Source: Butyrivibrio sp. VCD2006
Lineage (GTDB): Bacteria > Bacillota > Clostridia > Lachnospirales > Lachnospiraceae
Direction: 5' to 3'
Assembly: GCF_000423925.1 (NCBI RefSeq)
Contig: NZ_AUIX01000015.1
Span: forward strand, 113,747 to 177,746
Length of the DNA stretch: 64,000 nucleotides
Below are positions 39,258 to 47,573 of this stretch, piece after piece (the first letter of the stretch is position 1; every line of letters begins with the position of its first letter). The position numbers were made by a program, and so were the translations under genes. Below the pieces are notes generated by a model. It ran no database searches and had not been told where the DNA came from. It worked only from the letters and a program-made list of their open reading frames with translations.

Positions 39258-40841
39258 ATGGGGTCAAAATATAAGGTCTTGTCGGCTGATGATGAATTAT
39301 GGAGCCGTGAAAATATCAGACGTATGCTGGCGTGGGAGGATTATTCAATTGATTTCCTTGAACCGGCCTGTGACGGGGAGGAGGTTTTAGAGAGAATACC
39401 CGAGGAAAAACCGGATATTGTCATAACGGATATCAATATGCCTTTTCTGAGCGGCCTTGAACTGCTTGATAAAATTCACAGTGAATATCCGGAAATTATA
39501 ACTCTGGCAGTAAGTGGCTATGATGATTTTCAGAAGGTGAAGGGTGTTTTCATGGCAGGAGGAATTGACTATCTTCTTAAGCCTGTAGGGAAAGCACAGC
39601 TTGTGGATTCACTTAGTAAAGCACTGAAAACGCTGGAGGAGAGAGAAAAGGAAAAGGCTGCCACAGAGGATAGTCGTCTTCGCGAGAGCTATGTTTCATC
39701 ATTTCTTGAGGATGATGAATTTTCATCTCTCTTAAACGGAAAGCTTTTCAGACCAAGAAAAGAATCCCATGTGCCAAGTACAAATGTGTTTTCTGAGATA
39801 TCAACTATCCTTGTGAAATTTCATGATGTTGAGATTTTAAAACAAAACTATGACAGGGATGTTTTGCGGATGTCCTATGACATGAAAACAAAGCTTCGGG
39901 AACTTATCGATGTAGAGCGGTCGATAGTTTTCAATTATACAGATAAGGTGAACGAATTCATTATCGAGCTAAATGCAACTCCTGCTAAGCTGCGACTCAT
40001 CGCTGATCGGATACATGCGACATTTCCTATTGAGATGCAGGGGCCTGTGACAATTGTCATTCATGATCAAGCGAGCTCACTTGATGATATCGCTACGGTT
40101 TACAGAGAGATGATTTCCGAACTGGTAACGAGACCATTTAGCAGGGAGCATAGTATTGTTGCCTGCTCAGGTGGCGAGAGGATCATGAAGCTTCGAGACC
40201 GCTACACTGACAGAATAGAGCTGCAGATAGCAGGACTCCTTGGAAAACATGATATAAGTCAGGCGAGGAATATTATCATGGAAACAGCTGGCCTTAATAG
40301 GTGTGACACAGCCGGATGGAGTCTCTTTGAAGTGACGCAGTTTACAACAGGTGTCATCAATACAATTGCTGAGCTTGACCGCGACGGGAATTATCGTACC
40401 TATGAGGAAGTGCAGGATGCCATCAACTATGGTCTTAGGACTTTGAATAAGGAGATTATTCTGGACAACATTGAGCTCGCACTTCAGATAGCAGCAGGTA
40501 CCGGGGCTTCTGAAAACAGCTCAATAGACAGTCAGGTTGAGAGCGTACATGATTACATACTTGAGCATTTCATGGATCATCTGTCTCTGTCAGATCTTGC
40601 GGAGCAGTTCTATGTTGAGCCAAGCTATCTCTCCAAGAAGTTTTCACAAAAGTATGGGGAGACCATAACTGCCTGCATCACAAGATGTCGAATGGACAAG
40701 GCAAAGGAGATGATGAGGGATGAGTCTAATAAGCTGGAAGTAATCTCCTTCGAAGTGGGATACGATGACTACAACTATTTCAGTCGCGTATTCAGGAGGT
40801 TTGAGGGTGTGAGCCCCACGGAGTATAGAAAAAAGCTGTGA
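39258..40841 (+). CDS. YesN-type response regulator with AraC output
   Basis: This is a 527-residue regulator. GGGAGG precedes the ATG. The receiver (about 5-125) has Asp58 in IVITDINMPFLSG and the switch Lys in LLKPVG. A central region of about 280 residues leads to two AraC helix-turn-helix units (about 430-527; YVEPSYLSKKFSQKYGETI, EVISFEVGYDDYNYFSRVF). It pairs with the kinase just upstream. Such pairs usually control carbohydrate ABC transporters; the sugar transporter from 42454 is the nearest candidate target. Confidence 0.93.
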   Translation: MGSKYKVLSADDELWSRENIRRMLAWEDYSIDFLEPACDGEEVLERIPEEKPDIVITDINMPFLSGLELLDKIHSEYPEIITLAVSGYDDFQKVKGVFMAGGIDYLLKPVGKAQLVDSLSKALKTLEEREKEKAATEDSRLRESYVSSFLEDDEFSSLLNGKLFRPRKESHVPSTNVFSEISTILVKFHDVEILKQNYDRDVLRMSYDMKTKLRELIDVERSIVFNYTDKVNEFIIELNATPAKLRLIADRIHATFPIEMQGPVTIVIHDQASSLDDIATVYREMISELVTRPFSREHSIVACSGGERIMKLRDRYTDRIELQIAGLLGKHDISQARNIIMETAGLNRCDTAGWSLFEVTQFTTGVINTIAELDRDGNYRTYEEVQDAINYGLRTLNKEIILDNIELALQIAAGTGASENSSIDSQVESVHDYILEHFMDHLSLSDLAEQFYVEPSYLSKKFSQKYGETITACITRCRMDKAKEMMRDESNKLEVISFEVGYDDYNYFSRVFRRFEGVSPTEYRKKL

Positions 40842-40937
40842 TTCAGGTGGCTGTTGGAGCTATGGTTTGAGCTTGTGATTCAGGGAGATGACATGGTCTT
40901 GTGATTTGTAGTGATTGCTAGAATTGCTAGAGTTGCA

Positions 40938-41345
40938 TCAAAGCGCGGCCGCAACAACAATTTAGGAGTAGTTTCGGCCGCGCTTTTTGCTTGCTTAATG
41001 ATTTTTTAGAAGGACTATTGTAACAAGACGCGGCCGCAACAGCTATTTGGGAGTAGTTTCGGCCGCGCTTTTTGCTTGGCTTATGATTTTTTAGAAGGAC
41101 TATTGTAACAAGACGCGGCCGCACTAACTGTTTAGGAGTGATTTCGGCCGCGCTTTTTGTTTGCTTAATGATTTTTAAGAAGGACTATTGTAACAAGACG
41201 CGGCCGCACTAACAATTTAGGAGTAGTTTCGGCCGCGCTTTTTGCTTGGTTTATGATTTTTTAGAAGAAGAATTGCACCAAGACGCGGCCGCACTAACAA
41301 TTTAGGAGTAGTTTCGGCCGCGCTTTTTTACTTGCTTCATATGAT
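40938..41345. repeat. Five-copy, 85-bp tandem array of GC palindrome hairpins
   Basis: CGCGGCCGC begins at 40944, 41029, 41114, 41199 and 41284, an exact 85-base period. In each copy it pairs with CGGCCGCGC about 23 bases later, and TTTTT follows, so every unit is a terminator-like hairpin. The loop (AACAATTTAGGAGTAGTTTC in copy 1) and the spacer (TGATTTTTTAGAAGGACTATTG) vary at few bases. The arms are invariant; the variable sites are in the loop and spacer. No gene is inside. Confidence 0.92.
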
Positions 41346-41489
41346 TTTAGAAGATGTCCTGCGACTTGAACCAAAAGCCTACGTAACAGATTAAAGAATT
41401 AGAAATAGACAAGTAAAAATCTACTTCAAAATTTTGACAGTGACTTTTTCATAATTGTGCTAATTACAAAAAAATACAATTGCTAAAAT

Positions 41490-41533
41490 AACATCGTAGA
41501 CAGGAATAAATGGCCTGTTTGCGATGTTTTTTC
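41490..41533 (+). terminator. Probable rho-independent terminator
   Basis: AACATCG and CGATGTT, with inner CAGG/CCTG, form a bulged stem followed by TTTTTC. It is upstream of the lipoprotein gene. Confidence 0.7.
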
Positions 41534-41633
41534 TTTGAGCAGGGGGCTTCTTTAAGAATAAAATAAACGTTTATAACGCATGAATCTTGCAGGAAAGTAC
41601 TGCTTAGGGGATAGAAAATGGGAGGGAAATCCG

Positions 41634-42209
41634 GTGTTCAATCATAGATCATCAAGTGATAGGAAAAATATGAATAAAGAAAGCAGAGTATTAAACAAGA
41701 ATAAGAAGCATATAAAAGAATTACTTAGAGTATTTGTAGCAAGTAACAGGACACCAGTTTTAGCGGTGCCGGTAATACTAGCATTGGTATTAACAGTAGC
41801 ATTAACATCAGCGTTTACACTAACCGGTTGCAGTTCAAAGAAGAATTCTCAAATTGACACAACAGATGGCATAACAAATATTCTCGACTACGTGACGGTA
41901 GATTTTAGCGGGAAAAATGGGGAAGGTACCGCTTATGTAAATGTGGACTACGACGGAATTGAGACAGAGATGGTTGGCGGAGAAGAAAAGATAAAAGAGA
42001 TGGATGAGGTTGAGGATCTTTCTGCACTTACAAAATATATCAACGCTGTTTCATCAATCTCTTTCAACATTGACAAAAATGCAGGACTTTCCAATGGGGA
42101 TCAGGTTATCGTCTCTGTAAGCTATGACGACACTGCAGCCCAGGCAGCAGGAGTGAACTTCGGAGATCAGAGCAGCAAGACCTATGAAGTGAAGGGGCTA
42201 AAAAAGTAA
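41634..42209 (+). CDS. Putative lipoprotein of unknown function
   Basis: This is a 191-residue protein if GTG 41634 (GGAGGG upstream) is used, or 179 from ATG 41670; the choice is uncertain. A long basic N-region leads to a hydrophobic stretch (VILALVLTVALTSAFTLTGC) with lipobox LTGC. The remaining about 115 residues look like one small beta domain (VTVDFSGKNGEGTAYVNVDY, VIVSVSYDDTAAQAAG). A similar domain occurs in gut Firmicute lipoproteins, but I cannot name it. It precedes the ABC transporter by about 240 bases. Confidence 0.7.
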   Translation: MFNHRSSSDRKNMNKESRVLNKNKKHIKELLRVFVASNRTPVLAVPVILALVLTVALTSAFTLTGCSSKKNSQIDTTDGITNILDYVTVDFSGKNGEGTAYVNVDYDGIETEMVGGEEKIKEMDEVEDLSALTKYINAVSSISFNIDKNAGLSNGDQVIVSVSYDDTAAQAAGVNFGDQSSKTYEVKGLKK

Positions 42210-42453
42210 AAGACCTAAAAAAGTAAAAGGGAAGAACAAGTATTACTGGAAATAGTAAAAGACAGAACAAGTTAAAAATAAAAAACTAAACAGAAAACAA
42301 ATAAAAGAGTAAAAAAACGGTACCATAGTCGGTCCACGGCCGGGATCGATAGAAAATATCTATTTCAATGTTTCTCCGGACGCAGAATATACAAATTGAT
42401 AATTGAGATATCCAGTGATCGGAGCAATACAACTTAAGGAGGGTTACGGATAT
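42210..42453 (+). other. Leader of the sugar ABC operon
   Basis: The stretch is A-rich at first, then carries GGTCCACGGCCGGGATCG-type short complementary segments. No terminator or gene is evident. Confidence 0.3.
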
Positions 42454-43626
42454 ATGAAAAAGAGTATCAAAAGATTGGGAGCACTGCTCATGGCAGGTAT
42501 TATGACCGCTTCTCTGATAACCGGTTGCGGAGGCAGTGCCGGCTCAGGTGCGGCAGCAGCTTCAGCAGGAGGAGATGGAGGAAAAATCAAGATTGGTGTA
42601 TCAATCTGGAGTTCAACAGACGTTCTTGGCAGCCAGTGTAAGAAGATTGTAGATAAGGCTGCAAAAGCTACAGGCGTTGATGTTCAGTATGTTGATCAGG
42701 GGCATGTATCCGAGCAGGTTACAGCATCTGTTGAGCAGCTTTGCGCAGCAGGATGCCAGGGTATCATTATTTGTAATTCAGCAGATTCTGAGATGACTTC
42801 AGCAATCAATACATGTACAGAGCACGGTGTTTATATAGCACAGTTCTTCCGTATTATTTCCAAGGACAACAGTCCTGAAGTTTATAAGACAGCATGCGAT
42901 TCCAAGTATTATGTCGGCGCAGTTCATGAAGATGAGGTTACAAACGGATATACACTTGTTAACCTTCTTCTTGAGAATGGCGACAGAACAATCGGACTTG
43001 AGGCGTGGACAGTTGGTGATGCTACATTCCAGCTCAGATGGCAGGGATATCAGCAGGCAATCGATGAGTGGAACGCAGCTCATTCAGATGATCCCGCAAC
43101 TATGACAGAGCCTGTATATGCAAACACTTCTTCAGAAGAAGGTGCTGCAGCAGCTATGTCACTTTACAATTCAAATCCCGGAATGGATGCCCTCATCGTT
43201 GCAGGTGGCGGTGGCGATCCCCTTGTAGGATCAATCGGTGCTTATGCTAACGAGGGCCTCACAGGACAGATTGACGTTGTATCAACAGACTTCCTTGATG
43301 ACCTTGCTGATCAGCTCAAGTCAGGCGGAATGTTTGCAGAGTCAGGCGGACACTTCTGTGATCCTCTCTTCGCATTCTATCTTGTACTTAATGCAGTAAA
43401 GGGCAACTATGTGAAGGAAGAAGGAACCTTCGGTTATGAAATTCTCTTCCCTTATCTGTATGTATCATCACCTGATGACTATTCAAACTATGAGAAGTAT
43501 TTCGTAAACGACGATCCTTACACAGATGAAGAGCTTGCAGAGATGGCTTCTTACAGCTTCGACGAACTCAACAAGGCTGCTTCTAACCTTTCAATTGACG
43601 ACGTTATTTCCCGTCATAACAACTAA
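42454..43626 (+). CDS. Sugar ABC transporter substrate-binding lipoprotein (RbsB-like)
   Basis: This is a 390-residue exported protein. ATG 42454 follows AAGGAGGG. The signal ends with the lipobox ITGC. The type 1 periplasmic fold opens with KIKIGVSIWSSTDVLGSQ and includes GCQGIIICNSADSEM and VAGGGGDPLVGSIGAYANEG. It binds a monosaccharide or similar ligand outside the membrane. The permease, ATPase and second permease genes follow. A hairpin after its stop may favour its expression over the others. Confidence 0.92.
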   Translation: MKKSIKRLGALLMAGIMTASLITGCGGSAGSGAAAASAGGDGGKIKIGVSIWSSTDVLGSQCKKIVDKAAKATGVDVQYVDQGHVSEQVTASVEQLCAAGCQGIIICNSADSEMTSAINTCTEHGVYIAQFFRIISKDNSPEVYKTACDSKYYVGAVHEDEVTNGYTLVNLLLENGDRTIGLEAWTVGDATFQLRWQGYQQAIDEWNAAHSDDPATMTEPVYANTSSEEGAAAAMSLYNSNPGMDALIVAGGGGDPLVGSIGAYANEGLTGQIDVVSTDFLDDLADQLKSGGMFAESGGHFCDPLFAFYLVLNAVKGNYVKEEGTFGYEILFPYLYVSSPDDYSNYEKYFVNDDPYTDEELAEMASYSFDELNKAASNLSIDDVISRHNN

Positions 43627-43709
43627 TCAGATGATAGGGCAAAAGATCGAAATATGATCAGGCCGATGGCTTGGTAAAATGGGCCATCAATACAAACATA
43701 AGATGATAA

Positions 43710-43746
43710 GTGCTACGTATCTCCATGATTCTGAGATGCGTAGCAC
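43710..43746 (+). terminator. Intercistronic hairpin in the ABC operon
   Basis: GTGCTACG and CGTAGCAC, with inner ATCTC/GAGAT, form a long stem without a T-run. Such hairpins between a binding protein and its permeases often stabilise upstream mRNA or attenuate transcription. Confidence 0.7.
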
Positions 43747-43824
43747 ATTACCACGACTACTTAGTGAAAAATGAATGAAGCTTTAAAGATGTAGAAAACA
43801 GAGCTTCATCATTCGGGAGGTTTT

Positions 43825-44772
43825 ATGAGTAAGTTTCAGGAATTTAAACAGAGCCATTGGTATGGTCTTGCCATGCTGGCTGTGCTTACATTTGTGTTTT
43901 GGGCGTTTTTCAAGATGCTGGCGCCACAGACCTTCGGAGATTTAGGAAAACTTCAGACATATTTAAAGACGGCTCTTTATTATGCTGTGGGAGGCTGCGG
44001 TCTCTACTTTATCTGCGTAATGGGCCCTTTTGATATGAGTGTCGGAGCAAACATCGTGCTTTCTTCGGTGCTTGCAGTAAATATGAGCGAAAGGTTCGGA
44101 TATGCAGGACTCCTTATAGCACCTATGATAAGCGGCGTGCTGGTTGGGCTTCTCAACGGACTTGTATATATAAAACTCAGGATTTCATCACTTATCGTAA
44201 CAGCAGGTCTTTCCCTGGTTTATGAGGCCTTATCCATTTTTGCTACCAATGGAAAAGAGGCAATTCTTGCGCCGCAGTACAGGGCTTTCGGAGACTATCC
44301 GGGAAATCTTGTTCTTGCCCTTGCAGCATTTTTCCTCTGCGGATTTATCCTTAAGTACACTAAAATCGGAACCTATACCTATGCGATTGGCTCCAACGAG
44401 GTAGTTGCTAAGAACATGGGTGTCAATGTTGATAAATATAAAGTGGTTGCATTTGTTCTTTGCGGATTCTTTGTAGGTGTTGAGGCTATTCTGACAATAT
44501 CCTACGGGACCTCCATGACAAGTGCTTCAAACCTTGCATCAATGAGCCGAAATTTCCCGCCTCTTATGGGAACGTTCTTCGGACTTGCTTTTAAAAAGTA
44601 TGGGCATCCTGTAATCGCCATCGTGGTAGGCGAATTCATAATTCAGCTGCTTTTCCAGGGCTTTGTTGCTCTCGGCGCACCCACCACGGTTCAGAACATC
44701 GTTACAGGTGTTGTTCTTCTTGCAATAGTAACCATGACCATCAAGCCTGTGAAGGCTGTAGTTGTTAAGTAA
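43825..44772 (+). CDS. Sugar ABC transporter permease (RbsC-like), first
   Basis: This is a 315-residue inner-membrane protein with about 8-10 TM helices. GGGAGG precedes the ATG. The BPD_transp_2 signature region is GLLNGLVYIKLRISSLIVTAGLS. It starts 12 bases before the ATPase gene. A second permease is at 46299, so the channel is probably a heterodimer. Confidence 0.9.
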   Translation: MSKFQEFKQSHWYGLAMLAVLTFVFWAFFKMLAPQTFGDLGKLQTYLKTALYYAVGGCGLYFICVMGPFDMSVGANIVLSSVLAVNMSERFGYAGLLIAPMISGVLVGLLNGLVYIKLRISSLIVTAGLSLVYEALSIFATNGKEAILAPQYRAFGDYPGNLVLALAAFFLCGFILKYTKIGTYTYAIGSNEVVAKNMGVNVDKYKVVAFVLCGFFVGVEAILTISYGTSMTSASNLASMSRNFPPLMGTFFGLAFKKYGHPVIAIVVGEFIIQLLFQGFVALGAPTTVQNIVTGVVLLAIVTMTIKPVKAVVVK

Positions 44773-44784
44773 GGAGGGGGAGAC

Positions 44785-46281
44785 ATGAGTAAGGTTTTGC
44801 TCCATGCCGAAAAAATCGATAAGAATTTCGGTGTTACACATGCGATTGACCATGTCACTCTCGACTTTTACGAAGGCGAAGTACATGCTCTTATCGGTGA
44901 GAATGGTTCCGGTAAATCCACATTCACATCCTGCCTCACCGGCATATACCACAAGGATACCGGAACCTTTTCTTTAAATGGAAAGGAAGTAAACGCAAAG
45001 GATCAGGTTGATGGCAATTACCAAGGTGTCGCAATTATCGTACAGGAGATTGGAACTCTGTCGGGGCTCACTGTTGCTGAAAATATCTTTTTAGGAAAAG
45101 AGGATGAGTTTACAAGCTTCAAGGTAAAGCACACAAAGTCCATGAATAAAAAGGCACAGGAGCTTTTGGACGCCTATGGTTTTAGCTATATAAAGGCCAC
45201 GGATCTGATCGACAAATATAACTTCGAGGACAGAAAACTCATTGAGATAGTGAAGGCAACTCATTTTAAGCCGCAGGTTCTTGTTGTGGATGAGACTACA
45301 ACGGCTCTTGGTGAGAAGGGAAGAAAAGAGCTTTTCAAGGTTATGAAGCAGACTAAGGATGACGGAAGATGTGTCATTTTTATCTCACATGACCTGGATG
45401 AGGTTCTTGAACAGTCAGATAATATCAGTGTTCTAAGAGATGGCGTGCTTATTGATACGGTTAAAGCCGACAACGTAAACACAGATGATCTGAAGAAGCT
45501 GATGGTTGGCCGTGAGATGAGCAACAACTACTATCGTACGGACTACGATGAGAAGGTGTCTGACGAGGTTGTATTAAAAGGTGAGCATCTGACGGTGCCC
45601 GGGGAAATAGAAGATTTTGATATCGAGCTTCACAAGGGTGAGATTATCGGAATCGGAGGCCTTTCCGAGTGCGGAATGCATGAAGTTGGGAAGGCCCTCT
45701 TCGGAGCATCTTATGATAGAGAAGGGAGTGTTACCCTTGCTGATGGCACAAAGATAAATGATATCAAGACTGCCATAGACCACAGCATAGCGTACGCATC
45801 CAAGGACAGAGACAATGAGTCGCTGGTTATAAATGATACGATCCAGGACAACATATGCCTGCCATCGCTTGAGGACATCAAGAAGAATCACATTCTTCAT
45901 GCCAAGGATGAGAAGGCTTTTGCTGAAAAATATGCAAAGCAGATGAGCACCAAGATGGAGGGCGTGCACCAGTTTATGTCAGCGCTTTCCGGTGGAAACA
46001 AGCAGAAGGTGGTCCTTGCAAGATGGATTGGTAAGGATTCCGACATCATTATTCTGGATTCACCGACCAGAGGTATTGACGTCAAGGTCAAGGCAGATAT
46101 CTACCAGATGATGGATAGCATGAGAAAACGCGGCAAATCAATAATCATGATTTCCGAAGAAATATCCGAGCTTCTGGGAATGGCTGACCGGATTATCATC
46201 ATGAAGGATGGCCGTCAAAATGGTGAGTTTAAGAGATCTGCAAATCTAAAGGACACTGATCTTATTGCCAAGATGGTATGA
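44785..46281 (+). CDS. Sugar ABC transporter ATP-binding protein (RbsA/MglA-like)
   Basis: This is a 498-residue cytoplasmic protein with two ABC domains. The first has Walker A GENGSGKST at 38-46 and Walker B VLVVDETTTALG, but its signature is degenerate (NFEDRKLIEIVKA in place of LSGGQ). The second has a degenerate Walker A (GGLSECGMHEVGKA), signature LSGGNKQKVVLA and Walker B IIILDSPTRGID. The asymmetric pair leaves one composite site competent, as in this subfamily, though here the first signature is unusually divergent. AAGGAGG precedes the start. Its stop region overlaps the next gene. Confidence 0.92.
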   Translation: MSKVLLHAEKIDKNFGVTHAIDHVTLDFYEGEVHALIGENGSGKSTFTSCLTGIYHKDTGTFSLNGKEVNAKDQVDGNYQGVAIIVQEIGTLSGLTVAENIFLGKEDEFTSFKVKHTKSMNKKAQELLDAYGFSYIKATDLIDKYNFEDRKLIEIVKATHFKPQVLVVDETTTALGEKGRKELFKVMKQTKDDGRCVIFISHDLDEVLEQSDNISVLRDGVLIDTVKADNVNTDDLKKLMVGREMSNNYYRTDYDEKVSDEVVLKGEHLTVPGEIEDFDIELHKGEIIGIGGLSECGMHEVGKALFGASYDREGSVTLADGTKINDIKTAIDHSIAYASKDRDNESLVINDTIQDNICLPSLEDIKKNHILHAKDEKAFAEKYAKQMSTKMEGVHQFMSALSGGNKQKVVLARWIGKDSDIIILDSPTRGIDVKVKADIYQMMDSMRKRGKSIIMISEEISELLGMADRIIIMKDGRQNGEFKRSANLKDTDLIAKMV

Positions 46282-46298
46282 GTTTTGTGGAGGTTAAT

Positions 46299-47306
46299 AT
46301 GGAAAATGTTGAAAAGCCGGATGTATCATTTGAGAATGAATTATTGATTGAAAAGCCGGAGGTTAAAAAGAATAAGGTTCCCTTAATGGACCGCCCGATA
46401 GTCAGGAATATAATGCCCTTTGCAGGATTTTTATTTATAGTTATTCTGTTCGCGATCCTGACAGGGGGACAGCTCTTTACAGCAGGAAACCTAAAGCTCC
46501 TTTTGTCGCAGTCCTATGTACTTCTTATAGCCTGCGTGGGAGTATTTATGGTAATGACCATGGGAGGACTTGATTTTTCACAGGGGTCCATGCTTGGCAT
46601 CTGCTCTGTTGTTATCTGTTTTTTGTCAAACTACAACATAGTACTAGCCATAATTTGCGGTGTTATCACCGGCGGACTTATAGGACTTGTAAATGGTTTC
46701 TTTAATGTAAAGCGCAAGATCACATCCTTCATCGTTACTATTTGTAACATGTATCTGCTTCGCGGAATGGTTGCATATGCCACCACCAAGAGTCCTGTTT
46801 ACGGAGCATCAAATATCACAACCTTTAATACAATGCCCTTTAACCTGACGTTTACGATCATCATTATGGTAGTCGCATTCGCTGTGTTTCAGTACACCGG
46901 ACTTGGAAACAGACTTAAGGCAATCGGTGCAGGCGAGACAGCAGCCCGCTTTGCAGGTGTAAGAGTTGAGAAGACAAAAATGCTTGTTTACATGTCGGCA
47001 GGAATGATCACCGGACTGGCAGCTTTTATCAACAGTATCAAGGTCGGCTCCGTTACTTCAACTGCAGGTAATCAGCTTGAGACACAGATCATGATTGCAC
47101 TGGTTCTCGGCGGAATGCCTGTAAACGGCGGCGCCAAGGTGAAATTCTACAACATCATTCTGGGCGCCCTCACATACAAGATCCTTACAGCGGGCCTTGT
47201 AATGCTCGGAATTGAACCCAAGACTCAGCAGCTCATCATGGGCATCGTATTCCTCATCATGGTCGGCGTTTTCGCAGACAGAGAAACCGGAATGATAGTA
47301 AAATAA
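46299..47306 (+). CDS. Sugar ABC transporter permease (RbsC-like), second
   Basis: This is a 335-residue inner-membrane protein from ATG 46299, which has GGAGG 6-10 bases upstream; an ATG at 46278 overlaps the ATPase stop (ATGA) and would add seven residues. A hydrophilic N-terminus of about 35 residues is followed by 8-10 TM helices. The family region is GGLIGLVNGFFNVKRKITSFI. It completes the transporter. Confidence 0.9.
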   Translation: MENVEKPDVSFENELLIEKPEVKKNKVPLMDRPIVRNIMPFAGFLFIVILFAILTGGQLFTAGNLKLLLSQSYVLLIACVGVFMVMTMGGLDFSQGSMLGICSVVICFLSNYNIVLAIICGVITGGLIGLVNGFFNVKRKITSFIVTICNMYLLRGMVAYATTKSPVYGASNITTFNTMPFNLTFTIIIMVVAFAVFQYTGLGNRLKAIGAGETAARFAGVRVEKTKMLVYMSAGMITGLAAFINSIKVGSVTSTAGNQLETQIMIALVLGGMPVNGGAKVKFYNIILGALTYKILTAGLVMLGIEPKTQQLIMGIVFLIMVGVFADRETGMIVK

Positions 47307-47349
47307 TCATCTAGGTTGACGCATAGTAGTATTCTTACTAAAATATTAG

Positions 47350-47402
47350 GAGCACCCGACATGCTCCGCATAGTGATGCGGTCCAGTTGGGGCTTCTTTT
47401 TA
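47350..47402 (+). terminator. Probable terminator of the ABC operon
   Basis: AGCACCC and GGGGCT flank an inner CCGCAT/ATGCGG hairpin, followed by TCTTTTTATT. The outer stem is imperfect. Confidence 0.65.
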
Positions 47403-47533
47403 TTTAATAAGAAATTCCTCCGGATTTCTTATTAAATAAACGCTCCGCTATGGATGCGCACTCGCGCGATAGGAATATGTTGCTTGCAGCAACCGCGCTC
47501 GGCGCTAGGATTTCGCAAGCGAAATCCTTTTAG
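47401..47533. repeat. Structured dispersed repeat, copy A
   Basis: Three stems occur in order: TATTTAATAAGAAAT/ATTTCTTATTAAATA (47401-47438), GTTGC/GCAAC (47479-47493) and AGGATTTCGC/GCGAAATCCT (47507-47528), the last followed by TTT. CGCTCCGCTATGGATGCGCA then CTCGCGCG is identical in copy B at 63570. Stem sequences differ between copies but pair in both. Confidence 0.85.
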
Positions 47534-47573
47534 ATACGTTTATATTATATGATTTTGAGGGGTATATGAAAAA

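Noticed and set aside
40938..41345. CRISPR array
   Set aside because: The whole 85-base unit repeats, so there are no unique spacers, and no cas genes are present.
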